64,000 nucleotides of DNA, from IMG/VR virus record IMGVR_UViG_3300037189_020854, positions 1 through 64,000 of that record. One strand, 5' to 3'. Below the pieces are notes generated by a model. The model was not told the origin of the DNA, searched no databases, and worked only from the letters and a program-made list of their open reading frames with translations. This document shows positions 33,716 to 41,336 of this stretch, in pieces (within the stretch, counting starts at the first letter, position 1; each line of letters starts with the position of its first letter). The DNA comes from a virus. The position numbers and the translations under genes are program-made.

Positions 33716-33926
33716 AGATTTGGGTATTGCGTTCTTTAAATCGGATGAATTGCTGGAAACCCCAAGTGGGCAATCAGCAGCCAAGTCCAAAGTACACTTT
33801 GGAAAGGTTCAGAGACTACCTGAGGAATAAAGTTTCCTTAATAACAGGCACGAGCGTCCGACACCAGAAATGGTGATGATATAGTCCAATCCTGGTAGTA
33901 ATACCAGAAAACCAAAGGAATAAAAG
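33716..33926 (+). other. group I intron in psbA (211 nt)
   Basis: The exon ends in GAGCGT, which pairs with GCGTTC in the intron (P1) with the required T-G pair at the splice site. TTCAGAGACTA and GATATAGTCC form the P7 core, and the intron ends in G (33926). Splicing joins codon 334 to AATGCCCAT, restoring the D1 end. No ORF lies inside; the endonuclease is encoded just downstream. A psbA intron of nearly the same size is known from cyanophage S-PM2. Confidence 0.92.
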
Positions 33927-34004
33927 AATGCCCATAATTTTCCTTTGGACCTTGCATCAGTTGAAGCAACTCCTGTTGCCTTGACTGCTCCAACCATCGG
34001 GTGA
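33927..34004 (+). CDS. psbA: photosystem II D1 protein, exon 2
   Basis: The 25 codons and stop encode NAHNFPLDLASVEATPVALT and the short rest of the D1 C-terminus, including the processing site region after the conserved Ala. With exon 1 the protein has 359 residues, the normal D1 length. Confidence 0.96.
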   Translation, partial: NAHNFPLDLASVEATPVALTAPTIG

Positions 34005-34010
34005 TATAAT
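33981..34010 (+). promoter_or_regulatory. possible sigma-70 promoter TTGACT-18-TATAAT at the end of psbA
   Basis: TTGACT (33981-33986) lies inside exon 2 and TATAAT (34005-34010) just after the stop, with an 18-nt spacer. Its start point would fall at the base of the psbA terminator hairpin, the same layout as before ahcY. Confidence 0.4.
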
Positions 34011-34013
34011 AAA

Positions 34014-34040
34014 GGGGAACTCTTCGGAGTTCCTTTTTTT
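34014..34040 (+). terminator. intrinsic terminator after psbA
   Basis: A 7-bp stem GGAACTC/GAGTTCC with a TTCG tetraloop is followed by seven T (34034-34040). Confidence 0.88.
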
Positions 34041-34047
34041 ATAAATA
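34040..34047 (+). promoter_or_regulatory. late promoter TATAAATA before the homing endonuclease
   Basis: A perfect T4 late octamer overlaps the end of the T run and lies 24 nt before ATG 34071. Confidence 0.72.
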
Positions 34048-34070
34048 ATTATGCACGAAAGAAAACACGA

Positions 34071-34499
34071 ATGACTAAACTATACTCTGAACTTTATAGA
34101 ACTTGTATGACCTGCGGTAAAGAAAAACTTGCTACGGATTTTTATGTGAGAAATAAAGTTTCTATGGTTCGCCATTCATCTTGTAAAGAGTGTGATAAAA
34201 TAAGAGTTAAAAAAAGACATCAAGATAATCCTGAACGCACAAGAAATAATGACCTAAAAAGGAATTATGGCATAACTCTCCAAGAACATCAGCAAATGTT
34301 TGAGGAACAAAAAGGAGTTTGTGCTATTTGTAAAGGTGAAGGTGATGGTAAGTGGAAAAAACTTTGTGTAGACCACGACCATAAAACTGGAAAGGTTCGT
34401 CAATTACTTTGTAGAAATTGTAATATGGTATTGGGTCAGGTTGGAGATAATATAAATCTCTTAGAAGAAATGATTAAATACCTACAGAAACATCAATAA
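34071..34499 (+). CDS. homing endonuclease of the endonuclease VII/HNH type
   Basis: The 142-aa protein has an N-terminal zinc site (CMTCGK and CKECDK, residues about 12-43) and a C-terminal endonuclease VII-like HNH fold: CAICKG, LCVDHDHKTGKVRQLLC and CRNCNMVLG. In S-PM2 a free-standing enzyme of this kind directly downstream of intron-bearing psbA cuts intronless psbA and spreads the intron. The same order (psbA exon 2, terminator, endonuclease) is seen here. It has its own late promoter. Confidence 0.85.
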   Translation: MTKLYSELYRTCMTCGKEKLATDFYVRNKVSMVRHSSCKECDKIRVKKRHQDNPERTRNNDLKRNYGITLQEHQQMFEEQKGVCAICKGEGDGKWKKLCVDHDHKTGKVRQLLCRNCNMVLGQVGDNINLLEEMIKYLQKHQ

Positions 34500-34500
34500 A

Positions 34501-34575
34501 ATGTTCTTCATCTTAACAGTTTTCATACTTTTCGGTGTCTTTATGTTTATAATGTCTCTTACTCAAGATTTATAA
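34501..34575 (+). CDS. 24-aa hydrophobic peptide
   Basis: A very short ORF right after the endonuclease gene, almost entirely one membrane helix. It may be a small photosystem-like or membrane peptide, but at this length the evidence is weak. Confidence 0.35.
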   Translation: MFFILTVFILFGVFMFIMSLTQDL

Positions 34576-34576
34576 T

Positions 34577-34696
34577 ATGTCTCATAATAATCAACACGAA
34601 CCTATGGAACCCTGGGTCTTTTGGGCTGGTATGGGTATTATGATGTTTACAGTTATTATTTTTGTTGTATTCACCCTTTCCATGATGTATTGGTGA
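34577..34696 (+). CDS. 39-aa single-helix membrane protein
   Basis: The ORF begins one base after the previous stop. A polar N-terminus (MSHNNQHEPMEPW) precedes one membrane helix rich in Met, Phe and Val. Similar tiny membrane proteins are common in cyanophages. No function is known. Confidence 0.5.
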   Translation: MSHNNQHEPMEPWVFWAGMGIMMFTVIIFVVFTLSMMYW

Positions 34697-34735
34697 TAAT
34701 ATGTTCGATTCATAACAAAATCTCACACTTAACCA

Positions 34736-34770
34736 AGAACTCATTATAATTAGCAATGAGTTCTTTCTTT
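34736..34770 (+). terminator. intrinsic terminator before talC
   Basis: AGAACTCATT (34736-34745) and AATGAGTTCT (34755-34764) form a perfect 10-bp stem, followed by a T-rich stretch broken by one C. It lies just 5 nt before the talC ATG, so talC must be transcribed by read-through or from a nearby promoter I could not place. Confidence 0.6.
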
Positions 34771-34774
34771 TTGT

Positions 34775-35440
34775 ATGAAGATCTTTCTAGATACAGCAGA
34801 CGTTTCACTTATCAGTTCAGCATACGACACGGGATTACTTGATGGAGTCACTACAAATCCCACTCTAATCCTCAAAAGTGGCAGACAACTTCAAGAAGTT
34901 ATTAATGAGATTGCAAATATATTCCCAGAGTTAGAAAGCATTTCGGCAGAAGTCGTTGCAGATACTGCAGAGGAAATGCTTACAGAAGCAAAGTATTATT
35001 ACACAATTTCTCCAAGCGTTACTATCAAAGTTCCTTGTACTGTAGAAGGACTGAAGGCATGTAAGTTCCTATCAAAGCAAGGTATTAAAACAAACGTAAC
35101 CTTGGTGTTCTCAGTCGCACAGGCAATTCTTGCATCAAAAGCAGGAGCAACATTCATCTCACCATTCGTAGGTCGTTGGATGGATAACTCAATTGATGGT
35201 ATTGAGTTGATTAAAAATATTCGTAAGGTATTTGACCGTTCAGGTACAACCACACAGATTCTTGCAGCATCTCTTCGTGATGTAAGGCAGGTAGAACAAT
35301 CTGCTCTTAATGGCGCAGATGTGGTTACAATTCCTCCAGTAGTATTCTGGGCAATGTATAAGAACATTATGACTGAAAAGGGACTGGAGTTATTCCAAAG
35401 GGATTGGGAGGAAGTTCTTAAGTCTAAAGGGGAAAAATGA
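34775..35440 (+). CDS. talC: transaldolase (TalC/FSA type)
   Basis: The 221-aa protein has KIFLDTADVSLI, GVTTNPTLI and TIKVPCTVEG with the Schiff-base lysine Lys85, the landmarks of the short TalC class. It exchanges three-carbon units between sugar phosphates in the pentose phosphate pathway. It is the first gene of a tightly coupled operon talC-PTOX-zwf-gnd; the next ATG overlaps its stop by 4 nt. TalC in cyanophages is known to divert carbon to NADPH and ribose production. Confidence 0.95.
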   Translation: MKIFLDTADVSLISSAYDTGLLDGVTTNPTLILKSGRQLQEVINEIANIFPELESISAEVVADTAEEMLTEAKYYYTISPSVTIKVPCTVEGLKACKFLSKQGIKTNVTLVFSVAQAILASKAGATFISPFVGRWMDNSIDGIELIKNIRKVFDRSGTTTQILAASLRDVRQVEQSALNGADVVTIPPVVFWAMYKNIMTEKGLELFQRDWEEVLKSKGEK

Positions 35441-35937
35441 AAAAGTTTAACGATATAGTTTTATCGGTTACGATTGGAATCATAGATTTCCTGTATCGTA
35501 ATCATCCAATACAAAGATTCTGGGTGCTTGAGACTATTGCACGAGCACCATACTTTGCATTTTTAAGTGTTCTTCATTTGAAAGAATCATTAGGATTAAG
35601 GGGAGAAGACCACTTATACCTTATGAAAGAACACTTTGCTCAGACAGTAAATGAAACTGAACATCTGGAGTATATGGAAAGCATCGGTGGTGCTGATCGT
35701 TGGGTGGATCGTTTATTCGCTTGGCACTTGGTTCTGGTCTATTACTGGATTATGGTTGGTTACTATTTTGTTGATGCTGTGGATGCTTACCATATAAATG
35801 CAGGTATTGAACTGCACGCAACTAAAACTTATCTAAATTACCTCTGGGAACATCCAGACGATAAAAAGATTGCTAGTATTGCCGCTGATGAAATGAATCA
35901 CTATATTGAACTCACACGGGCTATGGAATTAGTTTGA
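35437..35937 (+). CDS. plastoquinol terminal oxidase (PTOX)
   Basis: The 166-aa diiron membrane oxidase has the six expected ligands: Glu32 (LET), Glu73 and His76 (NETEH), Glu125, Glu152 and His155 (DEMNH). Membrane helices are present between them. PTOX passes electrons from plastoquinol to oxygen, a safety valve for photosynthetic electron flow. It is shorter than many host PTOX proteins at the N-terminus. Coupled by 4-nt overlap to talC and by one base to zwf. Confidence 0.92.
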   Translation: MKKFNDIVLSVTIGIIDFLYRNHPIQRFWVLETIARAPYFAFLSVLHLKESLGLRGEDHLYLMKEHFAQTVNETEHLEYMESIGGADRWVDRLFAWHLVLVYYWIMVGYYFVDAVDAYHINAGIELHATKTYLNYLWEHPDDKKIASIAADEMNHYIELTRAMELV

Positions 35938-37262
35938 TGAAAAATATAATAATCTTTGGTGCAACAGGAGACCTATGCCGTAGGAAACTAATTCCTGCTC
36001 TTTATGAGCTGCATAAGAAGAATCTACTTTCAGAAGATTTTGTGATTACTGGAGCATCCAGAACACAACACAGTAAGCAGAGTTGGTTACACACGCTTGG
36101 TTCTTATCCAGAAGATTTCATTAATCGCTTGGATTATGTTGTTTGTGATTTGTCTGATGCAGAAAGTCTAAAGAAACTGAATATGGGAGAAGATGCAACA
36201 TTCTTTCTCTCAGTTCCTCCAGAACGATATGGTGATGCAGTTCTCAGTTTGAAATCAACAGGTTTCATTGATGATCCGAAAACTAGTAGGATCATTATTG
36301 AAAAGCCTTTTGGATATAATCTACAATCTGCAGAAGAACTGCAAGTAATTGTAGAAGAAAATCTTCGTGAAAATCAGGTTTATCGTATTGACCATTATCT
36401 TGGAAAGGATACAGTCAATAACATTCTTGCTACAAGGTTCAGTAATATTCTTCTTGAACCTCTGTGGAATCGTGATTATGTTGAGGAGGTTCAAATCTTT
36501 GCAACTGAAACGATTGGTTGTGAAGGACGAGCACAGTATTATGAAACTGCTGGTGCTGTAAGAGATATGTTACAGAACCATATGCTTCAATTGCTTGCCC
36601 TGATTGCGATGGAAGCACCTTGTAAGAATAATGCAAAGGAGATTCGTAGAGAGAAGGTCAAAGTTCTTTCTGCAGCACGTCTTGGAACTAAACTGGTCTG
36701 CGGTCAGTATTCTGGATATAAGAATGAAAGTGGTGTAGACTACAACTCCCAGACTCCTACATTCGTTGCTGGTGATATTTACATTGATAATTGGAGATGG
36801 CAGGGAGTTCCTTTCTACTTTATGACTGGTAAGAAACTACCAGTATCTTGCGTTGAGGTTGTAATCAAACTTAAAGCACCACCAGTTCGTTTATTTGGCG
36901 AACATCAATATAATGATCGTATTGTGATGAGGTTCCAACCAGATCCTCATTTTGATATTCAGATCGATATTAAATCTCCTGGACTTGATGATAAGATTGA
37001 AACTGCTATCTTGAAACATAATTATCCTGAAGGTGCTATTGATGGATATGTAAAACTTTTTTATGATGCGGTCAATCAAGACCAATCACATTTTGTTCAT
37101 TCAGAAGAAGTGCTAGAATCCTGGAGAATTGTTGATGAACTTCTTTGTGTTGGGGATTCTTGTCCTATCAACACAAGACCTTATTCTTATTCTGGAACTT
37201 GGGGTCCAGAGAAACAAATACAAAAAATTACTAAGTGGGATTATCCACTAAAACTTGTTTAG
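35937..37262 (+). CDS. zwf: glucose-6-phosphate 1-dehydrogenase
   Basis: The 441-aa protein starts with IIIFGATGDLCRRKLIPAL (nucleotide-binding GxxGDLxxRKL) and has the active-site RIDHYLGKD. ATG 35937 overlaps the PTOX stop; an in-frame TTG at 35934 is the alternative. It oxidises glucose-6-phosphate and makes NADPH, the entry step of the oxidative pentose phosphate pathway. It is somewhat shorter than host Zwf (about 500 aa). Confidence 0.95.
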   Translation: MKNIIIFGATGDLCRRKLIPALYELHKKNLLSEDFVITGASRTQHSKQSWLHTLGSYPEDFINRLDYVVCDLSDAESLKKLNMGEDATFFLSVPPERYGDAVLSLKSTGFIDDPKTSRIIIEKPFGYNLQSAEELQVIVEENLRENQVYRIDHYLGKDTVNNILATRFSNILLEPLWNRDYVEEVQIFATETIGCEGRAQYYETAGAVRDMLQNHMLQLLALIAMEAPCKNNAKEIRREKVKVLSAARLGTKLVCGQYSGYKNESGVDYNSQTPTFVAGDIYIDNWRWQGVPFYFMTGKKLPVSCVEVVIKLKAPPVRLFGEHQYNDRIVMRFQPDPHFDIQIDIKSPGLDDKIETAILKHNYPEGAIDGYVKLFYDAVNQDQSHFVHSEEVLESWRIVDELLCVGDSCPINTRPYSYSGTWGPEKQIQKITKWDYPLKLV

Positions 37263-37271
37263 GAGAAAGTT

Positions 37272-38315
37272 ATGAGAGTAGGATTAATTGGTTTAGGGCG
37301 GATGGGAGAAGGAATGTCCCGTCGTATGATGAAAGCAGGTATCGAAGTTTGGGGATATCGAAGGAATTATGAAAAAGCAAAAGAAGCATTTGAAAACGGA
37401 TATGTTAACGGTGTTGCAGATTCTATTCAAAGCCTTGTTCAAATAGTTAAACATAAACAAAGTGGCGTGTCTGATGTATATGGGTCAGGTATCTTTATGA
37501 TGGTTGTACCAGCAGAAACAGTAGAGGAAACAATCGATGAGTTACTACGATTTTGTGGTGAAGGAGATATTATTATTGATCATGGCAATAGCAATTTTAA
37601 AGACAGTCGGAAGAGAGCAGAACGTTTGGCAAAGATGGGTATCCAATATATTGATTGCGGTACTAGCGGTGGTGTTTATGGTCTGGATCGTGGATACTGT
37701 CTTATGGTTGGCGGTGGAAATACTGCAGTCGCCACTTGTAAAAGCATTTTTGATGCCCTCTCCCCAGATATTCACTCTGCCCCAAGGACTAACCCCTGCG
37801 ACAACGTAACCTCTGCAGAGCACGGTTGGTTGCATTGTGGTGGTCCAGGAGCAGGACATTTTGTGAAGATGGTGCATAATGGTATTGAGTATGGTATTAT
37901 GCAGGCATATGCTGAAGGGTTCAACATTCTAAAGAGTGCAAACAATGGAGCACAATACGTCAAAGAAGGAGATGCAGAGGTCGCACCTATGGCAGATCCA
38001 GAAAGTTACTGCTATGATATTGATGTTGCTGAAGTGGCTGAGTTATGGCGTCGCGGTAGCGTTGTTAGTAGCTGGTTACTTGACCTTACTGCTGATGTGT
38101 TGCGCAGCAGCCCAGAGCTTAAACAATTCTCTGGTGGAGTATCCGACAGTGGTGAGGGTCGCTGGACTGTTACTGCCGCTGTGGATCTGGGGGTTCCCGC
38201 TCCTGTCATCACCACTGCTCTTTATGAAAGATTTAATTCACGCAATCTGGGCACTTTCGCTGCCAAGATTCTAAATGGTATGAGATATATGTTTGGGGGA
38301 CACCACGTTAGATGA
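37272..38315 (+). CDS. gnd: 6-phosphogluconate dehydrogenase
   Basis: The 347-aa protein has the N-terminal VGLIGLGRMGEGMSRRMM dinucleotide site, DCGTSGGVYGLDRGYCLMVG and GPGAGHFVKMVHNGIEYG with the catalytic Lys. The length fits the short (NAD-type, GndA-like) class. It decarboxylates 6-phosphogluconate to ribulose-5-phosphate with a reduced cofactor. It follows zwf by 9 nt. Confidence 0.94.
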   Translation: MRVGLIGLGRMGEGMSRRMMKAGIEVWGYRRNYEKAKEAFENGYVNGVADSIQSLVQIVKHKQSGVSDVYGSGIFMMVVPAETVEETIDELLRFCGEGDIIIDHGNSNFKDSRKRAERLAKMGIQYIDCGTSGGVYGLDRGYCLMVGGGNTAVATCKSIFDALSPDIHSAPRTNPCDNVTSAEHGWLHCGGPGAGHFVKMVHNGIEYGIMQAYAEGFNILKSANNGAQYVKEGDAEVAPMADPESYCYDIDVAEVAELWRRGSVVSSWLLDLTADVLRSSPELKQFSGGVSDSGEGRWTVTAAVDLGVPAPVITTALYERFNSRNLGTFAAKILNGMRYMFGGHHVR

Positions 38316-38372
38316 TTAGTTCGGAGACATCTTATAAACTGGCTGAGATCATTCGTGATACTTGGCCAGGTC

Positions 38373-38401
38373 TTTACAGGAACTCAAAAGTATCGTATAA
38401 T
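38373..38401 (+). promoter_or_regulatory. sigma-70 promoter TTTACA-17-TATAAT before the glutaredoxin gene
   Basis: TTTACA (38373-38378) and TATAAT (38396-38401) are 17 nt apart in the 125-nt gap between gnd and the glutaredoxin gene. A late element follows at 38413. Confidence 0.68.
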
Positions 38402-38412
38402 AAAACACCTTC

Positions 38413-38420
38413 CATAAATA
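38413..38420 (+). promoter_or_regulatory. late promoter CATAAATA
   Basis: The octamer lies 20 nt before ATG 38441, so the glutaredoxin operon has both an early-type and a late-type promoter. Confidence 0.6.
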
Positions 38421-38440
38421 ATTTTCAAAACTTAAATCAT

Positions 38441-38680
38441 ATGAAATTCACAGTATATTCGAAAGATGGTTGCCCCTATTGCAGTAAAATCGAACAGGTG
38501 CTACAGTTATCCAATCTTGAGCATGTAGTGTATAAGCTTGGAACTGATTTTAATCGAGATCAATTTTATGCTGAATTTGGAGAAGGATCTACATTTCCAC
38601 AAGTGATTTTAAATGATCAAGAACATATTGGTGGTTGTACTGATACTGTTCAATATTTAAAGGAGCAAAATCTGGTTTAA
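38441..38680 (+). CDS. nrdC: glutaredoxin
   Basis: The 79-aa protein has the CPYC redox motif at residues 11-14, TFPQVILND with the cis-proline, and GGCTD near the C-terminus, all standard for glutaredoxins. It donates electrons to ribonucleotide reductase or peroxiredoxin. The frame is open upstream into gnd, but the promoters at 38373-38420 and the family start fix ATG 38441. Confidence 0.92.
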   Translation: MKFTVYSKDGCPYCSKIEQVLQLSNLEHVVYKLGTDFNRDQFYAEFGEGSTFPQVILNDQEHIGGCTDTVQYLKEQNLV

Positions 38681-39039
38681 TGGAAAACACTTTTCACGAA
38701 GTTTATTTTGATGTAGAAAAGGCAATTGATCTTGCCTTTAATGGACAATTTGTTTTAAAATTTTATGATTATTTAAAAATTCGCAAAACACTTAGGCGTG
38801 AAGTAGAGGAATTTATTGAAAGTTCTACTGCATCTAATATAAGTAACGTTGTTATGGATTTGGATGAATATCTTGAAGGTGGATCAGATAATGCTCATAA
38901 ACAACTTCGTGAAGGTTATGGTCATATTTCAAAACCTCAAGCAAGAAAAATAAGAAACTATCTTTATAGTATTCTTGAAGATGCCTGGAGATACAGCGAT
39001 GACAAAAGACCAGGAAGGAGAAAAAAGAAAACTAAATAA
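38680..39039 (+). CDS. 119-aa conserved cyanophage-type hypothetical protein
   Basis: A soluble, largely helical protein with acidic and basic patches (RKTLRREVEEFIES) and a very basic tail (RPGRRKKK). The ATG overlaps the glutaredoxin stop by one base. Its 3' end overlaps the next gene by about 40 nt. Function unknown. Confidence 0.7.
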   Translation: MENTFHEVYFDVEKAIDLAFNGQFVLKFYDYLKIRKTLRREVEEFIESSTASNISNVVMDLDEYLEGGSDNAHKQLREGYGHISKPQARKIRNYLYSILEDAWRYSDDKRPGRRKKKTK

Positions 39040-39205
39040 CTCAGAGCCTCAGATTAATCGAGGTGTTGAATTATTATTACGGAATAGGAGGAAGAGAGCA
39101 TCAGAACCAAAAACTTTTCAAATGAAGTTTGGTAAAATGATCTCTCTATTCCGTAGAGAGTTTCATTTCTTTATAGAATTTCATTTTGATATTAAGAAAA
39201 AATAA
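38999..39205 (+). CDS. 68-aa hypothetical protein
   Basis: The start ATG 38999 lies inside the previous gene; an in-frame ATG 24 nt earlier is possible. The product is basic with an aromatic C-terminal segment (FRREFHFFIEFHFDIKKK) that may touch a membrane. No family is recognised. Confidence 0.55.
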   Translation: MTKDQEGEKRKLNNSEPQINRGVELLLRNRRKRASEPKTFQMKFGKMISLFRREFHFFIEFHFDIKKK

Positions 39206-39223
39206 ACTCTCTGGAGAGAACAA

Positions 39224-39457
39224 ATGGGAACAGCATATGTAATAACATTCATAGTAATGTTCACTTTGCTTTTTTTTATGGTTGGAGGTATAATTGGCTG
39301 GTTAGTTTATAGACATCTGTTAGAAAATAAACCTCCTTATTTACATCCAGAGTTTTTTGATGAGAATGGTCAGATAATACCTGACGAAATAGTATCTGTA
39401 AGATTTGAAAATAGCGATTACGATTATGAGTACGACGAAGACGAGGAAGAAGACTGA
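39224..39457 (+). CDS. 77-aa membrane protein with acidic tail
   Basis: One membrane helix (about residues 5-30) is followed by a soluble part that ends in a run of Asp, Glu and Tyr (DYDYEYDEDEEED). It is preceded by GGAGAG. The 3' end overlaps the next gene by 32 nt. Function unknown. Confidence 0.65.
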   Translation: MGTAYVITFIVMFTLLFFMVGGIIGWLVYRHLLENKPPYLHPEFFDENGQIIPDEIVSVRFENSDYDYEYDEDEEED

Positions 39458-39992
39458 AGATAATATCGAATCTCTTCCCACAAATCCTTTTGTGTTTGAA
39501 GTTTTAGAACTTGCTTCAAAACAAAGATCAAATGTTAAAAAGGTTGAAGTTCTTAAAGCATATGAACATGATTCTCTTAAAACAATTTTTGTTTGGAATT
39601 TTGATGAATCTGTAATCTCAATGCTTCCAGAGGGCGATGTTCCTTATGCTGATACAAATGAGCAAACAATTTATTCTGGAACTCTGTCTGAAAATTTAAA
39701 AAGAGAAACTGACGGTGGAGAGTCTGCAACAGGTCAAGATCTTGATGGGAGAGGTAAGACTTCCCTAAGAAAAGAGTATCAAAATCTCTATCATTATGTA
39801 AAGGGTGGAAATGACTCCCTTACAAATATTCGCAGGGAGATGATGTTTATTAATCTTTTAAGAGGACTTCATTCTAAAGAAGCAGAGATTTTGATTCTAG
39901 TTAAGGATAAAAACCTTACGGATAAATATAAAATAACTCAAGAAATTGTTAAACAAGCCTACCCCGATATTACTTGGGGAGGTCGTTCGTGA
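39426..39992 (+). CDS. conserved cyanophage protein (DUF6433-like)
   Basis: The 188-aa protein starts at ATG 39426 within the acidic tail of the previous gene. It has the conserved stretch PTNPFVFEVLELASKQRSNV and IFVWNFDESVISMLPEG. Such proteins are widespread in T4-like cyanophages with no assigned function; I believe they form DUF6433 but cannot verify this here. Confidence 0.7.
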   Translation: MSTTKTRKKTEDNIESLPTNPFVFEVLELASKQRSNVKKVEVLKAYEHDSLKTIFVWNFDESVISMLPEGDVPYADTNEQTIYSGTLSENLKRETDGGESATGQDLDGRGKTSLRKEYQNLYHYVKGGNDSLTNIRREMMFINLLRGLHSKEAEILILVKDKNLTDKYKITQEIVKQAYPDITWGGRS

Positions 39993-40033
39993 ATTCTATG
40001 AGAAGTTTAATTGATAGAGTAAAGGGAGAAAAT

Positions 40034-40342
40034 ATGACTGAATCTGACAGAAAAGAAAAGCAAGTTCTCCCTCATGAATATGGATGTCAGATTCTCTTAG
40101 AAAAAACATCAATTGAAAAAGTAAAGGATCCTTCATTTCCAAACGATGCTTATTTAATCTGGTATATTGTTGATGGTAATCAACATATGGACCTAACACG
40201 TTGTAGTAGGAAAGTAAATTTATTTGATATGTATTATGATAAGTATGGTCCAGGTGCAGTTCAAAAAATTGATTTTGGTTATGGAAGAGTGAATCCCCGA
40301 CTTTGGGGATATAAACAACCTGAGAAAAAGAAAAGAAAATGA
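40034..40342 (+). CDS. 102-aa conserved cyanophage-type hypothetical protein
   Basis: ATG 40034 has a good Shine-Dalgarno (GGGAGA), so it is preferred to ATG 39998 upstream in the same frame. The protein is soluble, with an aromatic middle (YLIWYIVDGNQHMDLTR) and a basic end. It overlaps the next gene by 4 nt. Function unknown. Confidence 0.65.
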   Translation: MTESDRKEKQVLPHEYGCQILLEKTSIEKVKDPSFPNDAYLIWYIVDGNQHMDLTRCSRKVNLFDMYYDKYGPGAVQKIDFGYGRVNPRLWGYKQPEKKKRK

Positions 40343-40551
40343 GTGCTGGATTTGGTGGTCAAGGAAAAGAAAATAGAATCGGTAAAGATGCTAGCATTAC
40401 TATTGACCTAGATAATATAGATATTGTTCTAAAACAATATAAAAAAATTAAAAAGTATCAAAAATCATCTCTGTACGCTATCAAAACAATGGACGGAACA
40501 GAAGATATTGTGAGTTCATTGATAAAGGAAGCGGAGGAAAATCCACTGTAA
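40339..40551 (+). CDS. 70-aa hypothetical protein
   Basis: A small, Lys- and Ile-rich soluble protein with a Gly-rich start. The stop is directly followed by the speD ATG. No family is recognised. Confidence 0.6.
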   Translation: MSAGFGGQGKENRIGKDASITIDLDNIDIVLKQYKKIKKYQKSSLYAIKTMDGTEDIVSSLIKEAEENPL

Positions 40552-40878
40552 ATGGGGAAGCATTATCTACTCAATTTGTATGGATGCTCGTTTGTTCTTT
40601 TGGACGACGAGCGTTGTCTTATAGACTTACTAGAAAACGCAGCGATAGCGAGCGGAGCAACTGTAGTTCAAACAATTTCAAAAAAGTTTGATCCACAGGG
40701 AGTTACTGTTATTTGTTTATTATCGGAAAGTCATATAAGCATTCATACATGGCCTGAGGAAGGTAAAGCAGCAGTGGATGTGTACACTTGTGGGGATTGT
40801 AATCCAAAGATTGGTTGTGATATAATCATTCAGCAACTCTATGCATCCAACCATACATTGAGTTACATAGAACGGTAA
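40552..40878 (+). CDS. speD: S-adenosylmethionine decarboxylase proenzyme
   Basis: The 108-aa protein has the self-cleavage site LSESHISIHTWPE; cleavage before Ser60 would create the pyruvoyl cofactor. His65 and Cys80 are the other catalytic residues of the prokaryotic class. It makes decarboxylated SAM for spermidine synthesis, and speD is a known cyanophage auxiliary gene. It is the last gene before the glutamine riboswitch. Confidence 0.94.
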   Translation: MGKHYLLNLYGCSFVLLDDERCLIDLLENAAIASGATVVQTISKKFDPQGVTVICLLSESHISIHTWPEEGKAAVDVYTCGDCNPKIGCDIIIQQLYASNHTLSYIER

Positions 40879-40911
40879 CAAAAGTTACACAATAAAAATC
40901 TAATATATTAA

Positions 40912-41010
40912 TACGTTCATCGCTTATTGCGACGGAAGTAAGTTGACGCGGAACGGATCGTTCATTCGCTATTCGCAAATAGCGAACGCAAACGCCGACT
41001 GAAGGAACGC
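40912..41010 (+). promoter_or_regulatory. glutamine riboswitch (downstream-peptide / glnA RNA type)
   Basis: The conserved blocks CGTTCAT (40914-40920), GACGGAAGTA (40931-40940) and CTGAAGGAACGC (40999-41010) occur in the right order, with CGTTC pairing to GAACG as P1. Between the second and third block are extra stems (for example TTCGCTATT/AATAGCGAA). This RNA class binds L-glutamine and sits before small peptides in marine cyanobacteria and their phages; the next ORF is of exactly that type. Confidence 0.85.
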
Positions 41011-41042
41011 TCTTTAACCTAAAAAACTAAGGAGAAAACCTA

Positions 41043-41204
41043 ATGTCAAAAGTAGTCTATCGTGGTGTCGAATATGATACCTCAGATCGTCCTAATCAAA
41101 CATTTAAGCGTGAACCACGAGTAGAAATCTATCGTGGGTCTATGTTTTATGTTGATGAGAATGGAAACAAACTCTCTATGCAAAAAGCAGGAGGGCAAAA
41201 ATGA
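41043..41204 (+). CDS. riboswitch-controlled 53-aa peptide with YRGV motif (DUF4278/PirA-like)
   Basis: The peptide starts MSKVVYRGVEYDT, matching the YRGxxY core of the DUF4278 family and the peptides encoded behind glutamine riboswitches. A second YRG occurs at residue 30. In cyanobacteria relatives such as PirA act on the PII nitrogen regulator, so the phage peptide may adjust nitrogen control; that is inference. The RBS is AAGGAG 8 nt before ATG. The stop overlaps the next ATG. Confidence 0.78.
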   Translation: MSKVVYRGVEYDTSDRPNQTFKREPRVEIYRGSMFYVDENGNKLSMQKAGGQK

Positions 41205-41302
41205 ATACTTACTTCGTTCGTTACCTTAAAAGAAAGGCAAAGAAGGAGAAACTTCTCAAAGACGCACAACTGAATATGGCTAAGCAACCACAAGTTGCTT
41301 GA
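41201..41302 (+). CDS. 33-aa basic peptide
   Basis: ATG 41201 overlaps the stop of the riboswitch peptide by 4 nt, so it is likely translated under the same control. The product is basic and helical (RYLKRKAKKEKLLK) with a polar tail. Function unknown. Confidence 0.5.
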   Translation: MNTYFVRYLKRKAKKEKLLKDAQLNMAKQPQVA

Positions 41303-41306
41303 TTCT

Positions 41307-41336
41307 AGAGAGGGACTTGACTCCCTCTCTTTTTTT
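41307..41336 (+). terminator. intrinsic terminator after the riboswitch operon
   Basis: A perfect 9-bp stem AGAGAGGGA/TCCCTCTCT (41307-41315 with 41322-41330) with a 6-nt loop is followed by T residues to 41336. Confidence 0.88.

Noticed and set aside
33716-33739. Apparent early end of psbA (last residues GYCVL, stop at 33739)
   Set aside because: The frame has simply run into the group I intron; the true C-terminus is encoded in exon 2 at 33927-34004.
34745-34750. TATAAT in the terminator loop before talC as a talC promoter
   Set aside because: No -35-like hexamer is found at 16-18 nt; the upstream CTTAACCA resembles one Pho half-site but has no second copy.
37545-37877. Minus-strand and alternative-frame ORFs inside gnd and zwf
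   Set aside because: They are shadows of enzymes with complete catalytic motifs on the plus strand.
40914-41010. Repeated CGTTCAT and inverted repeats as a CRISPR-like or phage attachment element
   Set aside because: The blocks fit the glutamine riboswitch consensus in order and pairing; there are no regular spacers and no integrase in the window.
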